NCBI GenBank assembly: GCA_017524525.1
Contig: JAFXVM010000004.1
Coordinates: 1-64,000 of the forward strand
Reading direction: 5' to 3'
DNA length: 64,000 bases
From: Alphaproteobacteria bacterium
Lineage (GTDB): Bacteria > Pseudomonadota > Alphaproteobacteria > Rs-D84
How positions within the stretch are numbered: position 1 is the first letter of the stretch; each line of letters starts with the position of its first letter. Shown one piece after another: positions 15,024 to 23,969 of the stretch. Under the pieces are notes generated by a model. That model saw only the letters and a list, made by a program, of their open reading frames with translations. It had not been told where the DNA came from and made no database searches. Both the position numbers and the translations under genes were made by a program.

Positions 15024-15052
15024 TTGAAAATTTAAATATACAGGTGTATCAT
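15024..15052 (+). promoter_or_regulatory. Promoter of lepA
   Basis: TTGAAA (15024-15029), a 17-bp spacer and TATCAT (15047-15052), 22 bp before the lepA start. It begins 5 bp after the second 41-bp repeat. Confidence 0.5.
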
Positions 15053-15074
15053 TGCCGCAAAGGATAAAAGGGTA

Positions 15075-16868
15075 ATGAATCAAAAATATATCAGGAATTT
15101 TTCTATTGTTGCACATATTGATCATGGTAAATCAACTCTGTCGGATCGGTTGATTGAGTTTTGTGGCGGTTTGCAATCCCGCGAAATGAAGGCGCAAGTG
15201 TTGGATTCTATGGATATTGAACGCGAACGCGGAATCACGATAAAGGCACAAACTGTGCGGTTGAAATATAAGGCGCATGATGGACATGAATATCAACTGA
15301 ATTTGATGGATACACCGGGGCATGTCGATTTTTCTTATGAAGTATCGCGCAGTTTGGCCGCATGCGAAGGTGCAATTATATTGGTCGATGCAACCCAAGG
15401 GGTCCAAGCGCAAACATTGGCAAATGCTTATTTGGCGTTGGATAATGATTTGGAAATGTTGCCGGTGTTGAACAAAATTGATTTGCCATCCAGTGATGTC
15501 GATGGAACGCGGCAACAAATCAGTGATGCAATTGGTTTGGATGCCCGAAATGCAATTTGTGTGTCGGGTAAAACCGGTGCAGGTGTGCCAGAATTGTTAG
15601 AAGAAATTGTCACAAAGTTACCGGCGCCGCATGGTGATGATACCGCACCAACGCGGGCGTTGTTGGTGGATTCTTGGTATGATTCTTATTTGGGCGTTGT
15701 TGTTTTGGTGCGTGTTGTTGATGGAACGCTTCGTCGTGGGCAAAAGGTTCGATTCGTGGCGACTGGGGCGGAATATGCCGTCGAAAAAATTGGATACTTT
15801 ACGCCGAAAATGGTCGATGTCACAGAATTAAATACGGGTGAAATTGGATTTATTATTACTGGGATGAAAACAATACACGATTGCAAGGTCGGTGATACGA
15901 TTGTTGATGCAAAATGTGGCGGTGATGCATTGCCGGGATTTAAACCGTCTGTGCCGGTGGTGTTTTCTTCGTTCTTTCCAATGGCGGCGGATGATTATCC
16001 TGATTTGCGCGATGGTGCGGAAAAGTTGGCGTTAAATGATGCTTCGTTCACGTTTACGGTTGAAAAATCAAGTGCACTGGGGTTTGGATTGCGGTGCGGT
16101 TTTTTGGGACTGTTGCATATGGAAATTATAAGTGAACGTCTTAGCCGGGAATTTAATTTGTCGCTGATTAATACTGTGCCCAGTGTGTTGTACAAATTGC
16201 ACCTGCGCGATGGGTCGGTGATGGATTTAGAAAATCCTGCGGATATGCCAGACCCAACACGAATCGATTTTATAGAAGAACCATGGGTGTTGGCGACAAT
16301 TATGATGCCGGATAAGTATTTGGGTGGCATTATGGAATTATGTGCGTCGCGTCGTGGTGTCCAAGATAATATTTCTTATGTTGGTAATCGTGCGGTGTTG
16401 ACGTATCGGTTGCCGTTGGCAGAAATTGTGTTTGATTTTTATGACAGGGTGAAATCGATTTCTTCGGGTTATGCATCGTTTGATTATTCGGTGTGTGGGT
16501 ATCAACAATCAGATTTAGTCAAGGTGTCAATATTGGTTAATGATGAAAATGTTGAACCGCTGTCTTTTATGTGTCATAGGTCGTCTGCGGAATCACGTGG
16601 TCGACAAATTGTTGAAAAATTGAAAGATTTAATTCCGCGACATCAATTTAAAATACCGCTCCAGGCGGCAATCGGTGGAAAAATTATCGCACGTGAAACC
16701 ATTGCGGCGTATCGCAAGGATGTGACGGCGAAATGCTATGGTGGCGATATCACGCGTAAACGCAAATTGTTGGAAAAACAGAAAGAGGGTAAAAAACGTT
16801 TGCGGACTTTCGGTAATGTAGAAATTCCACAGTCTGCATTTATTAATGCATTAAAGGTTGGTAAGTGA
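15075..16868 (+). CDS. lepA: Elongation factor 4 (ribosomal back-translocase LepA)
   Basis: The 597-residue translational GTPase is full length for LepA. G1 is AHIDHGKS, switch [15 protein letters not shown]3 DTPGHVDF and G4 NKID. The LepA-specific C-terminal domain is recognisable ([10 protein letters not shown]-like [25 protein letters not shown], then [21 protein letters not shown]), and it ends just after the conserved [12 protein letters not shown]. It promotes back-translocation and 30S biogenesis. The ribosome site AAAGGGT precedes the ATG. A small hypothetical gene follows after 16 nt. Confidence 0.97.
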   Translation: MNQKYIRNFSIVAHIDHGKSTLSDRLIEFCGGLQSREMKAQVLDSMDIERERGITIKAQTVRLKYKAHDGHEYQLNLMDTPGHVDFSYEVSRSLAACEGAIILVDATQGVQAQTLANAYLALDNDLEMLPVLNKIDLPSSDVDGTRQQISDAIGLDARNAICVSGKTGAGVPELLEEIVTKLPAPHGDDTAPTRALLVDSWYDSYLGVVVLVRVVDGTLRRGQKVRFVATGAEYAVEKIGYFTPKMVDVTELNTGEIGFIITGMKTIHDCKVGDTIVDAKCGGDALPGFKPSVPVVFSSFFPMAADDYPDLRDGAEKLALNDASFTFTVEKSSALGFGLRCGFLGLLHMEIISERLSREFNLSLINTVPSVLYKLHLRDGSVMDLENPADMPDPTRIDFIEEPWVLATIMMPDKYLGGIMELCASRRGVQDNISYVGNRAVLTYRLPLAEIVFDFYDRVKSISSGYASFDYSVCGYQQSDLVKVSILVNDENVEPLSFMCHRSSAESRGRQIVEKLKDLIPRHQFKIPLQAAIGGKIIARETIAAYRKDVTAKCYGGDITRKRKLLEKQKEGKKRLRTFGNVEIPQSAFINALKVGK

Positions 16869-16884
16869 TTAAAAGGGGTGTGTG

Positions 16885-17238
16885 ATGAATTTTTGGACAC
16901 AATATCGGGAATTACGTAAACAATGCAAAGATGCATATCGTGATATGCAAAATAAACGTAGTGAAATTATTTGTTCTGGGTATGACATAAATACGGAAAA
17001 AGAGGTTTGCTTGAAAGTTTATCCTTTTCCTGTGTTTGGGATGTTAAATGACGATACAATCAAAACAATTGAATTAGATCATTGTGGTATGTTTGTTGAT
17101 AATAAGTATTGTCCGTGTAACGAATGTGAAATGTCTAAGAAAAATCACGAATATATAGATGCTGTAAAGTTGTATCGGTCTGTTGAATCTGCAAAATGGA
17201 ATTTGGTAAAGGATGCATTGAAATTAAGAAAGCATTAA
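16885..17238 (+). CDS. Hypothetical cytoplasmic protein (118 aa)
   Basis: I do not recognise this protein. It is charged and mostly helical at both ends (RELRKQCKDAYRDMQNKRSEII and VESAKWNLVKDALKLRK). The central part has three closely spaced cysteines (KYCPCNECEMSKKN) that could hold a metal together with an upstream His-Cys (LDHCGMF). There is no signal peptide or membrane segment. The ATG at 16885 has AAAAGGGG upstream. It lies between lepA and the integrase-like gene with gaps of 16 and 19 nt, so it probably belongs to the same transcript. Confidence 0.65.
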   Translation: MNFWTQYRELRKQCKDAYRDMQNKRSEIICSGYDINTEKEVCLKVYPFPVFGMLNDDTIKTIELDHCGMFVDNKYCPCNECEMSKKNHEYIDAVKLYRSVESAKWNLVKDALKLRKH

Positions 17239-17257
17239 TTAAACAAAAGGAAAAATT

Positions 17258-18259
17258 ATGGCTCATCAGTTTTTCTTTAATCCCTATATCTTGGATAATT
17301 TGCCGACACCGGCAACCGGCTTTGATGTTGTCCAAGATATTTCAGAACCGTTGCTTCGTCTGTATATAACCAGTCGTGGCGCAAAAACTTTTTTTGTGCG
17401 TAAACGTGTGCGTGGTAAAGATACGCGTATTATTATTGGGGCGTATCCGGAAATGGATATTGAAACGGCACGCGCTCAGGTTGCAATGGTGTTAAATGAT
17501 GCAACAAAAAAAATCCCAATACGACGGAAAAAATTATCTTTCAAAGAATTTTGGGAAATATATTTAAAAAATCAAGTTCGTCGATGTGAAGATTCCGAAG
17601 TGAAATTGGTGCGTGCGGTAAATATGCATTTAAGTGAATTGTTTGATAAAAATATTGCAGATATTACCCAAGACGATATTAAAAATGTTGTTGGAAAAAT
17701 TGGTGGAAATGTGATTGCTGCGCGCATGCAAGAAGTATTGCTTAGCATATTTAAGTATGCGGTGGACCAAGGATATGTAAAACAAAATCCTGTGGCTGGA
17801 TTGCCAAAAATTCAACAGGCGCGGCGCATCAGTCCATTAAATGAAGAAAATATTTCGCGTTTGTTGGATGCAATTCGTGCCATGGACGATGAAACCATGC
17901 GTAATGCTTTTTTGATGTTGATATATTCGTTCTTGCCAAAAAATAAAGTGTTATCGATGCGCTGGGATGAACTGGATTTTAATCATTATCTGTGGCGTGA
18001 TTGGCCTTTGCCGGATGTTGCGGTTGTGTTGTTGGAAAATATGCCCGAAGGTGGTGATTGGGTGTTTATGGGACGTTGCAAGAATCATTTGGCAGATCCG
18101 CGTGTCGCATGGCGTAGAGTTGTGACTGCGGCTCATATGCCAAATTTACGTATGGATGATGTGTATAAATTCTTTATGCGGCGTTTGGTATGGGCGGCAG
18201 ACCGCGAAGATGTGCGTGTGAATATGAACTCTTTGCTTGCGCAATTCGGGATACAATAA
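17258..18259 (+). CDS. Integrase-like protein lacking the tyrosine-recombinase active site
   Basis: The 333-residue protein has the layout of a P4-type tyrosine integrase. It has an N-terminal arm-binding (DUF4102-like) domain at ~15-90 (LLRLYITSRGAKTFFVRKRV, IIIGAYPEMDIETARAQV), a core-binding helical domain at ~95-190 (KYAVDQGYVKQNPVAGL) and a catalytic-like domain (MLIYSFLPKNKVLSMRWDELDF). The first catalytic Arg position of the G-x-R-x-x-E box is Pro/Lys, the H-x-L-R box reads RMDDVYK, and the protein ends before the Tyr. The frame is intact and normally codon-biased. I infer a domesticated DNA-binding protein rather than an active recombinase. Confidence 0.72.
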   Translation: MAHQFFFNPYILDNLPTPATGFDVVQDISEPLLRLYITSRGAKTFFVRKRVRGKDTRIIIGAYPEMDIETARAQVAMVLNDATKKIPIRRKKLSFKEFWEIYLKNQVRRCEDSEVKLVRAVNMHLSELFDKNIADITQDDIKNVVGKIGGNVIAARMQEVLLSIFKYAVDQGYVKQNPVAGLPKIQQARRISPLNEENISRLLDAIRAMDDETMRNAFLMLIYSFLPKNKVLSMRWDELDFNHYLWRDWPLPDVAVVLLENMPEGGDWVFMGRCKNHLADPRVAWRRVVTAAHMPNLRMDDVYKFFMRRLVWAADREDVRVNMNSLLAQFGIQ

Positions 18260-18353
18260 ATTCTATGGGTGCTTGTCGCAGAAATCGTTTCTTATGTATG
18301 TCTAATACACTGCGAAACAATCTCTGCTTCCAATCAACCCATATAATTTATTG
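18254..18353 (+). repeat. Stop-codon-associated structured element, copy 2
   Basis: The outer stem pairs 18254-18270 with 18337-18353 (16 of 17 positions). The inner stem pairs 18278-18291 with 18314-18327 (12 of 14). The 22-nt loop at 18292-18313 itself forms an apical hairpin, TGTAT (18295-18299) with ATACA (18305-18309). TTCCAA follows the inner stem, as in the copy at 43159-43261. The stop codon of the integrase-like gene is part of the outer stem. Confidence 0.8.
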
Positions 18354-18373
18354 TTAGAAGTGGTGTTATGGGG

Positions 18374-18396
18374 GCTTGTCGCAGAAATCGTTTCTT
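18374..18396 (+). repeat. Partial second copy of the 5' half of the structured element
   Basis: These 23 bases are identical to 18271-18293, covering the left half of the inner stem and the loop start. The match ends inside the loop (TTTACATG instead of TTATGTATG), and there is no 3' half. Confidence 0.75.
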
Positions 18397-18448
18397 TACA
18401 TGTTAAAATGTTGTTTGTCAAGTTTTTGTTATAATTTGTTATAATCTC

Positions 18449-18477
18449 TTGACACAAGGGTTCTAAAATGATACATT
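18449..18477 (+). promoter_or_regulatory. Promoter of acpP
   Basis: A consensus TTGACA (18449-18454), a 17-bp spacer and TACATT (18472-18477) preceded by TGA. A second candidate -10 (TATAAT) lies upstream at about 18430-18445. The leader before the ATG is about 55 nt. Confidence 0.65.
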
Positions 18478-18539
18478 ATGAGCAATTAGCGCCTGTGGGT
18501 TAGTAAGGCGGAAAAGTTAACGAAAATAAAGGATTTAAA

Positions 18540-18773
18540 ATGTCAACTTTTGAACAAGTTAAAAAGATTATTGTTGAAAAATTGGGTGTTAAAGAAGACC
18601 AAATTACAGAAAGCGCAACTTTTGTGAATGATTTGGGCGCGGATTCTTTGGATGTCGTGGAATTCGTTATGGAAGTTGAAAAAGAATTTAACATCACAAT
18701 TCCTGATGAAGATGCTATTAAATTGCAAACTGTGGGTGATGCTGTTAAATACATTGATGCACACAGAAAATAA
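18540..18773 (+). CDS. acpP: Acyl carrier protein
   Basis: The 77-residue protein is the usual length. The phosphopantetheine attachment serine lies in [18 protein letters not shown], and helix III follows as [19 protein letters not shown]. It carries growing acyl chains for FabF (next gene) and donates them to the PlsC and Lpx pathways also represented in this window. It has a strong ribosome site (AAAGGA) and its own promoter and terminator, as expected for a very highly expressed gene. Confidence 0.98.
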   Translation: MSTFEQVKKIIVEKLGVKEDQITESATFVNDLGADSLDVVEFVMEVEKEFNITIPDEDAIKLQTVGDAVKYIDAHRK

Positions 18774-18796
18774 TTTTAGGTTTGTGATTAAAAATT

Positions 18797-18823
18797 CGCC
18801 GACATTTGCCGGCGTATTTTTTT
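18797..18823 (+). terminator. Terminator after acpP
   Basis: CGCCG (18797-18801) pairs with CGGCG (18810-18814) and a T-run follows. fabF, 74 nt downstream of it, probably has its own promoter or relies on read-through. Confidence 0.7.
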
Positions 18824-18887
18824 CTGTATATTTTTGCTAAAATATATTATGATATAGCGGATTTATAACAAAAAAGGATATACAGTT

Positions 18888-20138
18888 ATGAGAAGAGTTG
18901 TTGTGACCGGTATGGGTATTGTATCACCCGTTGGAACCGGTGTTGAATATGCATGGAAAAATATTTTAAATGGTGTGTCGGGTGTGCGTGCAATTGATAC
19001 TTTTGATACAACCGATATGGCATCGAAAATTGCGGGGATTCCTGTGCGTGGTGAAAAACCAGGCGATTTTAATCCGGACAGTGTTGTTGAACCACGCGAA
19101 CAACGTAAAATGGATAGGGCAATTATATATGGTATGGTTGCTGCAGATGAAGCAATGCGTGATGCAAATTTGATTGACTATGATGGTGATAAAGATTTGT
19201 TTGGTGTTTCAATCGGCAGTGGTATCGGCGGTGTGCAAACAATTTATGATACTTGTGTGGAATTGATGAAGTCAGGTCCACGATTTGTGAGTCCTTTCTT
19301 TGTTCCAAAGTCAATTATAAATATGACAGCGGGATATGTGTCGATAAAATATGGTTTGCGTGGCCCAAATATTTCTGTGGCCACAGCATGTGCAACGGGT
19401 TCACATGCAATTGCTGAAGCGGTGAATTTTATTAGAAGCGGCAGTGCCGATGTTATGTTGGCCGGTGGAACCGAAGCGGCTGTGACGGAATTGGCGGTTT
19501 CTGGGTTTGCGGCGATGAAGGCATTATCAACGCGTAATGATGACCCAACACATGCATCGCGTCCATGGGATAAAGATAGAGATGGTTTCGTATTAGGCGA
19601 GGGTGCCGGTATTTTGGTTTTGGAAGAATATGAACATGCGGTCGCCCGTGGCGCAAAAATTTATGCCGAAGTTGCAGGTTGCGGTATGACGGCGGATGCA
19701 CATCATATTACTGCGCCGGCACCAAATGGCGAAGGTGGGTTGCGTGCAATGAAGATTGCTTTGCGTGATGCAAATTTAAAACCAGATGATATTGATTATA
19801 TTAATGCACATGGAACATCAACTGGGTTGGGTGATGTTGGTGAGTTAGCGGCTGTGCGGGAATTGTTTGGCGATAAAGGTGCTTGCATGTCGTCAACAAA
19901 ATCTATGACGGGACATTTGTTGGGTGCCGCCGGCGCGATAGAGGCGATATTCAGTGTGCTTTCTATTCGTGATAATATCGTTCCGCCGACCATCAATTTA
20001 GAAAATCCAATTGATGAAGTTGGTGGTTTTAACTTGGTTCCAAATGTTGCACAAAAGCGGACGGTGAATGCAGCGTTAAGCAATTCTTTTGGGTTTGGTG
20101 GAACAAACGCATCGGTTGTGTTTAAGCGAGTAAAATAA
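18888..20138 (+). CDS. fabF: 3-oxoacyl-[acyl-carrier-protein] synthase II
   Basis: The 416-residue condensing enzyme is full length. It starts RRVVVTGMGIVSPVG; the catalytic Cys is in ATACATGSHAIAEA and the two catalytic His are in NAHGTSTGLGD and SMTGHLLGAAGA. The C-terminal NSFGFGGTNASVVF is also present. It elongates acyl-ACP with malonyl-ACP and makes cis-vaccenate precursors. It follows acpP, the canonical order, but fabG and fabD are not in the window. Confidence 0.97.
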   Translation: MRRVVVTGMGIVSPVGTGVEYAWKNILNGVSGVRAIDTFDTTDMASKIAGIPVRGEKPGDFNPDSVVEPREQRKMDRAIIYGMVAADEAMRDANLIDYDGDKDLFGVSIGSGIGGVQTIYDTCVELMKSGPRFVSPFFVPKSIINMTAGYVSIKYGLRGPNISVATACATGSHAIAEAVNFIRSGSADVMLAGGTEAAVTELAVSGFAAMKALSTRNDDPTHASRPWDKDRDGFVLGEGAGILVLEEYEHAVARGAKIYAEVAGCGMTADAHHITAPAPNGEGGLRAMKIALRDANLKPDDIDYINAHGTSTGLGDVGELAAVRELFGDKGACMSSTKSMTGHLLGAAGAIEAIFSVLSIRDNIVPPTINLENPIDEVGGFNLVPNVAQKRTVNAALSNSFGFGGTNASVVFKRVK

Positions 20139-20183
20139 AATATTTGTATTTTGATTTTATATTGCTAATATGTCGGTCATGTA

Positions 20184-20260
<77 letters not shown>

Positions 20261-20268
20261 TAAAATTC

Positions 20269-20290
20269 AAATCGGCCAAAGCGCCGATTT
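20269..20290 (+). terminator. Terminator after tRNA-Pro
   Basis: AAATCGGC (20269-20276) pairs with GCCGATTT (20283-20290). Confidence 0.65.
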
Positions 20291-20409
20291 TAATTTTATT
20301 GTTGTGGTAGCGGTATGATTTGATACCTTGGTATTGTGAAACAATGCCCGGTTCGGAACGAAGCGCAGCGGAGTGAAAGGGGCCCGCGAATGAAATGAGT
20401 GGGAATTAC

Positions 20410-20435
20410 AATCTTGTTACCCCGACCACAAAATT
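20410..20435 (+). repeat. Direct duplicate of the tRNA-Pro 3' end (att-like)
   Basis: 20410-20435 repeats 20242-20267 with one change; the first 19 bases, the tRNA 3' end including CCA, are identical. The 142 bp between the copies hold no gene. Another terminator (20436-20442 with 20451-20457) follows. A duplicated tRNA 3' end is the typical footprint of site-specific integration. Confidence 0.7.
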
Positions 20436-20463
20436 AAACCGGCACTTTGACCGGTTTTTTTAT
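20436..20463. terminator. Terminator between the tRNA remnant and the radical SAM gene
   Basis: AAACCGG (20436-20442) pairs with CCGGTTT (20451-20457), followed by T-rich sequence. It probably serves both convergent directions. Confidence 0.65.
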
Positions 20464-20471
20464 TTGTGTTT

Positions 20472-21317
20472 TTATCTCTGATTTGTTGTGTGTGTCATTA
20501 ATGATTGTAATACCAAATTTAATGGACGATTTTTGATTGGTTCACGATATGTATAATTCAAAATCGCACAATCCTGGTTATCGATTTGTAAACAATTATA
20601 TCCGTCATTGCCGTTTGGGTTTTTGGTTGATGTAAATGTTTTTGTTTGTTTTGCACGTCCCAGGTTATATATTGGTGCGCCGTAGTCATTATAAACATAT
20701 AAACCATCACCAGAATTTGGAATTTCTATTATCCAATCCCCGGCAAATGTTTGTTCTATGGATAATCCTGTGTTTTGTAATTGTTGTTGTAAATCGTTTA
20801 ATGCTGCTTTGGATGCGGTTGTATTAAATCCAACCAAACAAAATCTGATGGCAAACGACAGACCTGGATTGCGGACTATGTCGTTAATAATTTTGATAAC
20901 ACCGGTTTGGTTGTTATGGAATTCATCCACAGAAATATCCAGTGTGACTAATTTGTCGTATTGATAAGCCTTTTTTGCAATATCCGACAGTATTATTTTG
21001 CGTAATGTATTATTGTTTCCCCATGTGCCATTTGTTTTAAGCGTTGGGATATATCCAGCGCTGTAAACCGTGTTCAAAACATTTGGAATATATGTTGGAT
21101 TATTTAGCATGTATGGTGCCAATGCTTCACCGCCACCAATGGTTAATAATTGATCTGGGCGAATGTCCATGGTGATAGATTCTGATACATATTTATCCAA
21201 TTTTTCCAAAGACATAAAATTTGGTTTGTTGTGTTTATGACTGCGTTCACAACAGTGAGCACAATGCAAATCGCACCAATTTGTAATTTTAAAATTTATA
21301 ACTAATTTGTTGTTCAT
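20472..21317 (-). CDS. Orphan radical SAM protein
   Basis: The 281-residue protein has the [4Fe-4S] ligand motif CDLHCAHC (residues ~15-22) and the SAM-binding GGGEAL at ~62-67. These are arranged as in the radical SAM/SPASM-like superfamily, but the C-terminal auxiliary-cluster cysteines are sparse (CLQIDNQDC at ~250). The substrate is not deducible. No peptide precursor or maturation partner is next to it. Its place directly after the duplicated tRNA 3' end suggests it arrived as cargo of an integrated element; this is inference. A divergent Nudix pseudogene lies upstream. Confidence 0.75.
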   Translation of the reverse strand: MNNKLVINFKITNWCDLHCAHCCERSHKHNKPNFMSLEKLDKYVSESITMDIRPDQLLTIGGGEALAPYMLNNPTYIPNVLNTVYSAGYIPTLKTNGTWGNNNTLRKIILSDIAKKAYQYDKLVTLDISVDEFHNNQTGVIKIINDIVRNPGLSFAIRFCLVGFNTTASKAALNDLQQQLQNTGLSIEQTFAGDWIIEIPNSGDGLYVYNDYGAPIYNLGRAKQTKTFTSTKNPNGNDGYNCLQIDNQDCAILNYTYREPIKNRPLNLVLQSLMTHTTNQR

Positions 21318-21415
21318 GATAATATTATTATAATACCAAACATTTGTTTGTCAATGTTTATAAAAATACTTGTGTTTCGTTTGTTGGGTGTTATAGTGCG
21401 TATATGGAGCAAAAA

Positions 21416-21844
21416 ATGGCTGAAAATCAAATTGTTCGTGTCGGTGTTGGAATTTGGGTGACAAATTATAGGAACCAACTGTTATTGGGAAAGCGTTTGT
21501 CGGAACATGGTAATGGAACATGGGCACCACCGGGGGGACATTTGGAATATGCCGAAACACCGTTGAATTGTGCTGTGCGTGAATTAGAATAAGAAACAGG
21601 AATAAAAGTTTCACAAAAAAATTTTATTTCAATGGGATTTACAAATGATGTCTTTGGTTTTGGTAAGCATTATGTGACATTGCATTATTTTATTCCCGGA
21701 ATAAATACCAGACCGGAAATTAGGGAACCGAATAAATGTGCAGAATGGCAATGGTTCGATTATGATAAATTACCGAATAATTTATTTTTACCTGCACGTA
21801 ATTTATTAAACCAGGTAAATTTGCAAAATTTTTTAACTCTTTGA
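21416..21844 (+). pseudogene. Nudix hydrolase interrupted by a stop in the Nudix box
   Basis: Two adjacent open segments form one Nudix protein (MutT-like, nucleotide triphosphate or related diphosphate substrates). The first ends GGHLEYAETPLNCAVRELE, the next codon is TAA (21590-21592), and the same frame continues ETGIKVSQKN to a stop at 21844. In the consensus G-x5-E-x7-R-E-U-x-E-E-x-G-U, the TAA replaces the first of the two catalytic glutamates, one base away from GAA. The rest of the frame is open and conserved (WFDYDKLPNNLF). It is either a very recent pseudogene or a sequencing error. Confidence 0.85.
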
Positions 21845-21876
21845 CAATGTAAATTCTTTTTGTGATAATTCGTTAC

Positions 21877-22884
21877 ATGGCAAAGACCTTCAAAACTATT
21901 TTCAGGCGTATGATAAAAAAACATGTTGGTGCTGTGTTTTTCGCATTTGTGGCATTGATTTTATGTTTTATGTTATTTGGGTTTTCTACGCGTAAACCTG
22001 TATTAATTACTGTGTCAAATGGTGCAACGGTGACGGATGTTGCAAATGTTTTGAAAAAGCATGATTTGGTGGATTCTGCGTCTTCGTTTAAATTAGCCGT
22101 ACGTGCCCAAGGTGGTCGAATTCAAGTTGGTCAGTACGAGGTTCCGCGTGGGGCATCGGCGTGGCGAATCGCAAAAATGTTGGTCAATGGTGATGTCGCA
22201 ACAACCAAAATTGTAATTCCCGAAGGAATGACGATTAAGCAAATAAAGATATTGTTGGCAAATGATGATTCTTTGTCTGGGGATGTAAATTGTGCGGTGG
22301 GTAATATGGCACCGGTATGTGGTGTGCGTGATGGCGATATTTTCCCAGATACATATAAAGTGGCACGTGGGACAATGCGATTGGCGGTGTTGGATTTGGC
22401 GCGTCGTAAAATGGATTCTGTCAAAGCAAAGATGGAATCGCGTCATGTTCCAAAGCCTTTGACCGGTTGGCGTGATGTTGTGACTTTGGCATCAATTGTG
22501 CAAAAAGAAACACCGCATACAGCAGAGATGCCAATTGTTGCGAGTGTTTATTTAAATCGTTTACGTGCGGGTATGCGGTTGCAAGCAGACCCGACAGTTG
22601 TTTATGTTTTAACAGATGGACTTGGCGATATGCAAGGGGAACCATTGTTGTCGGGACATTTGAAATTGGACAATCCGTATAATACATATCGCAATAAAGG
22701 TTTGCCGCCTGGGCCAATTGCCAATGTTGGTGCGGCGGCGATTCGTGCGGTATTAAAACCGGCGGATACAAATTATCTGTTTTTTGTTGCCGATGGTAAT
22801 GGCGGACACAAGTTTTCAAATTCTTATGAAGACCATATAAAAAATCGTGCTGACTGGCGCGAGATAAAAAAAATAAAAAAATAA
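21877..22884 (+). CDS. mltG: Endolytic murein transglycosylase MltG (YceG-like)
   Basis: The 335-residue protein has an N-terminal membrane anchor (VGAVFFAFVALILCFMLFGF), a LysM-like region and the YceG catalytic domain. Visible are PEGMTIKQI, FPDTYKVARG, the catalytic Glu in LASIVQKET and LQADPTVVY, with NPYNTYRNKGLPPGPIANVG at the end. It cleaves nascent glycan strands and may act as a synthesis terminator. I start at the ATG at 21877, although a GTG 15 nt upstream is also in frame. It ends in a lysine-rich tail and is not next to pabC or fabF, unlike in many genomes. Confidence 0.93.
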   Translation: MAKTFKTIFRRMIKKHVGAVFFAFVALILCFMLFGFSTRKPVLITVSNGATVTDVANVLKKHDLVDSASSFKLAVRAQGGRIQVGQYEVPRGASAWRIAKMLVNGDVATTKIVIPEGMTIKQIKILLANDDSLSGDVNCAVGNMAPVCGVRDGDIFPDTYKVARGTMRLAVLDLARRKMDSVKAKMESRHVPKPLTGWRDVVTLASIVQKETPHTAEMPIVASVYLNRLRAGMRLQADPTVVYVLTDGLGDMQGEPLLSGHLKLDNPYNTYRNKGLPPGPIANVGAAAIRAVLKPADTNYLFFVADGNGGHKFSNSYEDHIKNRADWREIKKIKK

Positions 22885-23048
22885 TATCCTTGCAATCGTC
22901 GGGTGTGTTTTGTTGATTAAAAAATAAATTGTTAAAATTTTTAATGAAAGCCTATGATTTTTGTGGGGTTGCGCGTGCGTAAAAAAAACTCAAAAACGAC
23001 AGCGCGTATTATAGCACAAAAATGCCAAAAAAGCAAATTATCTTTTTT

Positions 23049-23078
23049 TTGACACTGGGAATTTAAGCATAGTAAAAT
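23049..23078 (+). promoter_or_regulatory. Promoter of the outer-membrane barrel gene
   Basis: TTGACA (23049-23054), an 18-bp spacer and TAAAAT (23073-23078), with an ~58-nt leader. The 22885-23048 stretch before it is AT-rich and shows no gene. Confidence 0.6.
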
Positions 23079-23136
23079 AATAATAACAGGTGACGATGTT
23101 CCTGTTTCAATTAACAATAAAAGGAAAGGATTATTC

Positions 23137-23943
23137 ATGAAAAAATTAGCTTTATCTTCTTTGATTGCTGTATTTGCTGTATCTGGGGCACATGCTGCTA
23201 ATGTTATTGATGGCAATCCATTATATATGCCGCAAAAGGGTCATTTTTATAGTGTGACGGCGTTAGAAACAGAAACACGCGGTGTTGATGGAACAGGTAT
23301 TATGGAAAACTTTGGTTATGGAATTACAGATAGATTGTCGGTAGAAGTTGCGGCCGATTTGTCTCAATCAGATTGGTTTAAGCGCGCCGAATGGGATAAA
23401 ATGGGACTGAATATGGCGTTCCGTATGTTAAATGACACAAATTGGAAATTGGATGCCATTGGTGGTTATGCTGTTGGTCCAGTTTGGGGCAGTGGCGGTA
23501 ATAATTTCTTCCGCGGTCGTTTCTTGAACAAAGATGAAACCCGCTATACTTGGATGGTTGGTGTTCGTGGGGGATATGCCGCGGCGGATTATACTGTTGC
23601 CGGTCATGTATTGATGGATTATGCGAATACAGAATCGTTCAATTGGGATAATGCCAATGTAAAAGGAACACATACACTGCGTGCGGGTGTTGATGGGCAA
23701 TTGGTCTTGAACAAGAATTGGAATTTGGTATCGGGTGCAGAATATACCAAATTGATGGATCATTACAATGAAGTAATGGGATCATGGGAATTGACCTTTG
23801 GTGCAAATTATAACATTGATGCGACCAAGTTCGTTGGTGTATATTTGACCAAAGATGTTGATCATACACGTGCAACCAATAAAGGTGATTGGGAATTCCG
23901 CGATGGGTTTGGCTTGGGTGCTAAATTCGGTATCGATTTCTAA
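23137..23943 (+). CDS. Outer-membrane beta-barrel protein
   Basis: The 268-residue protein has a signal peptide cut after GAHA and then amphipathic strands with aromatic girdles (MENFGYGITDRLSVEVAADLS, TRYTWMVGVRGGYAAADYTVAGHVLMDYA, WELTFGANYNIDATKFVGVYLTKDVD). It ends GLGAKFGIDF with the terminal Phe. The ATG follows a strong AAAGGAAAGGA site, which with a good promoter suggests an abundant porin-like protein. No peptidoglycan-binding OmpA domain is present. Specific function unknown. Confidence 0.78.
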   Translation: MKKLALSSLIAVFAVSGAHAANVIDGNPLYMPQKGHFYSVTALETETRGVDGTGIMENFGYGITDRLSVEVAADLSQSDWFKRAEWDKMGLNMAFRMLNDTNWKLDAIGGYAVGPVWGSGGNNFFRGRFLNKDETRYTWMVGVRGGYAAADYTVAGHVLMDYANTESFNWDNANVKGTHTLRAGVDGQLVLNKNWNLVSGAEYTKLMDHYNEVMGSWELTFGANYNIDATKFVGVYLTKDVDHTRATNKGDWEFRDGFGLGAKFGIDF

Positions 23944-23969
23944 TAATCTGGAATTATTCAAACAAAAGG

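Noticed and set aside
21416-21844. Selenocysteine or other recoding at the Nudix stop
   Set aside because: The codon is TAA, not TGA or TAG, and no recoding structure is visible; mutation or sequencing error is simpler.
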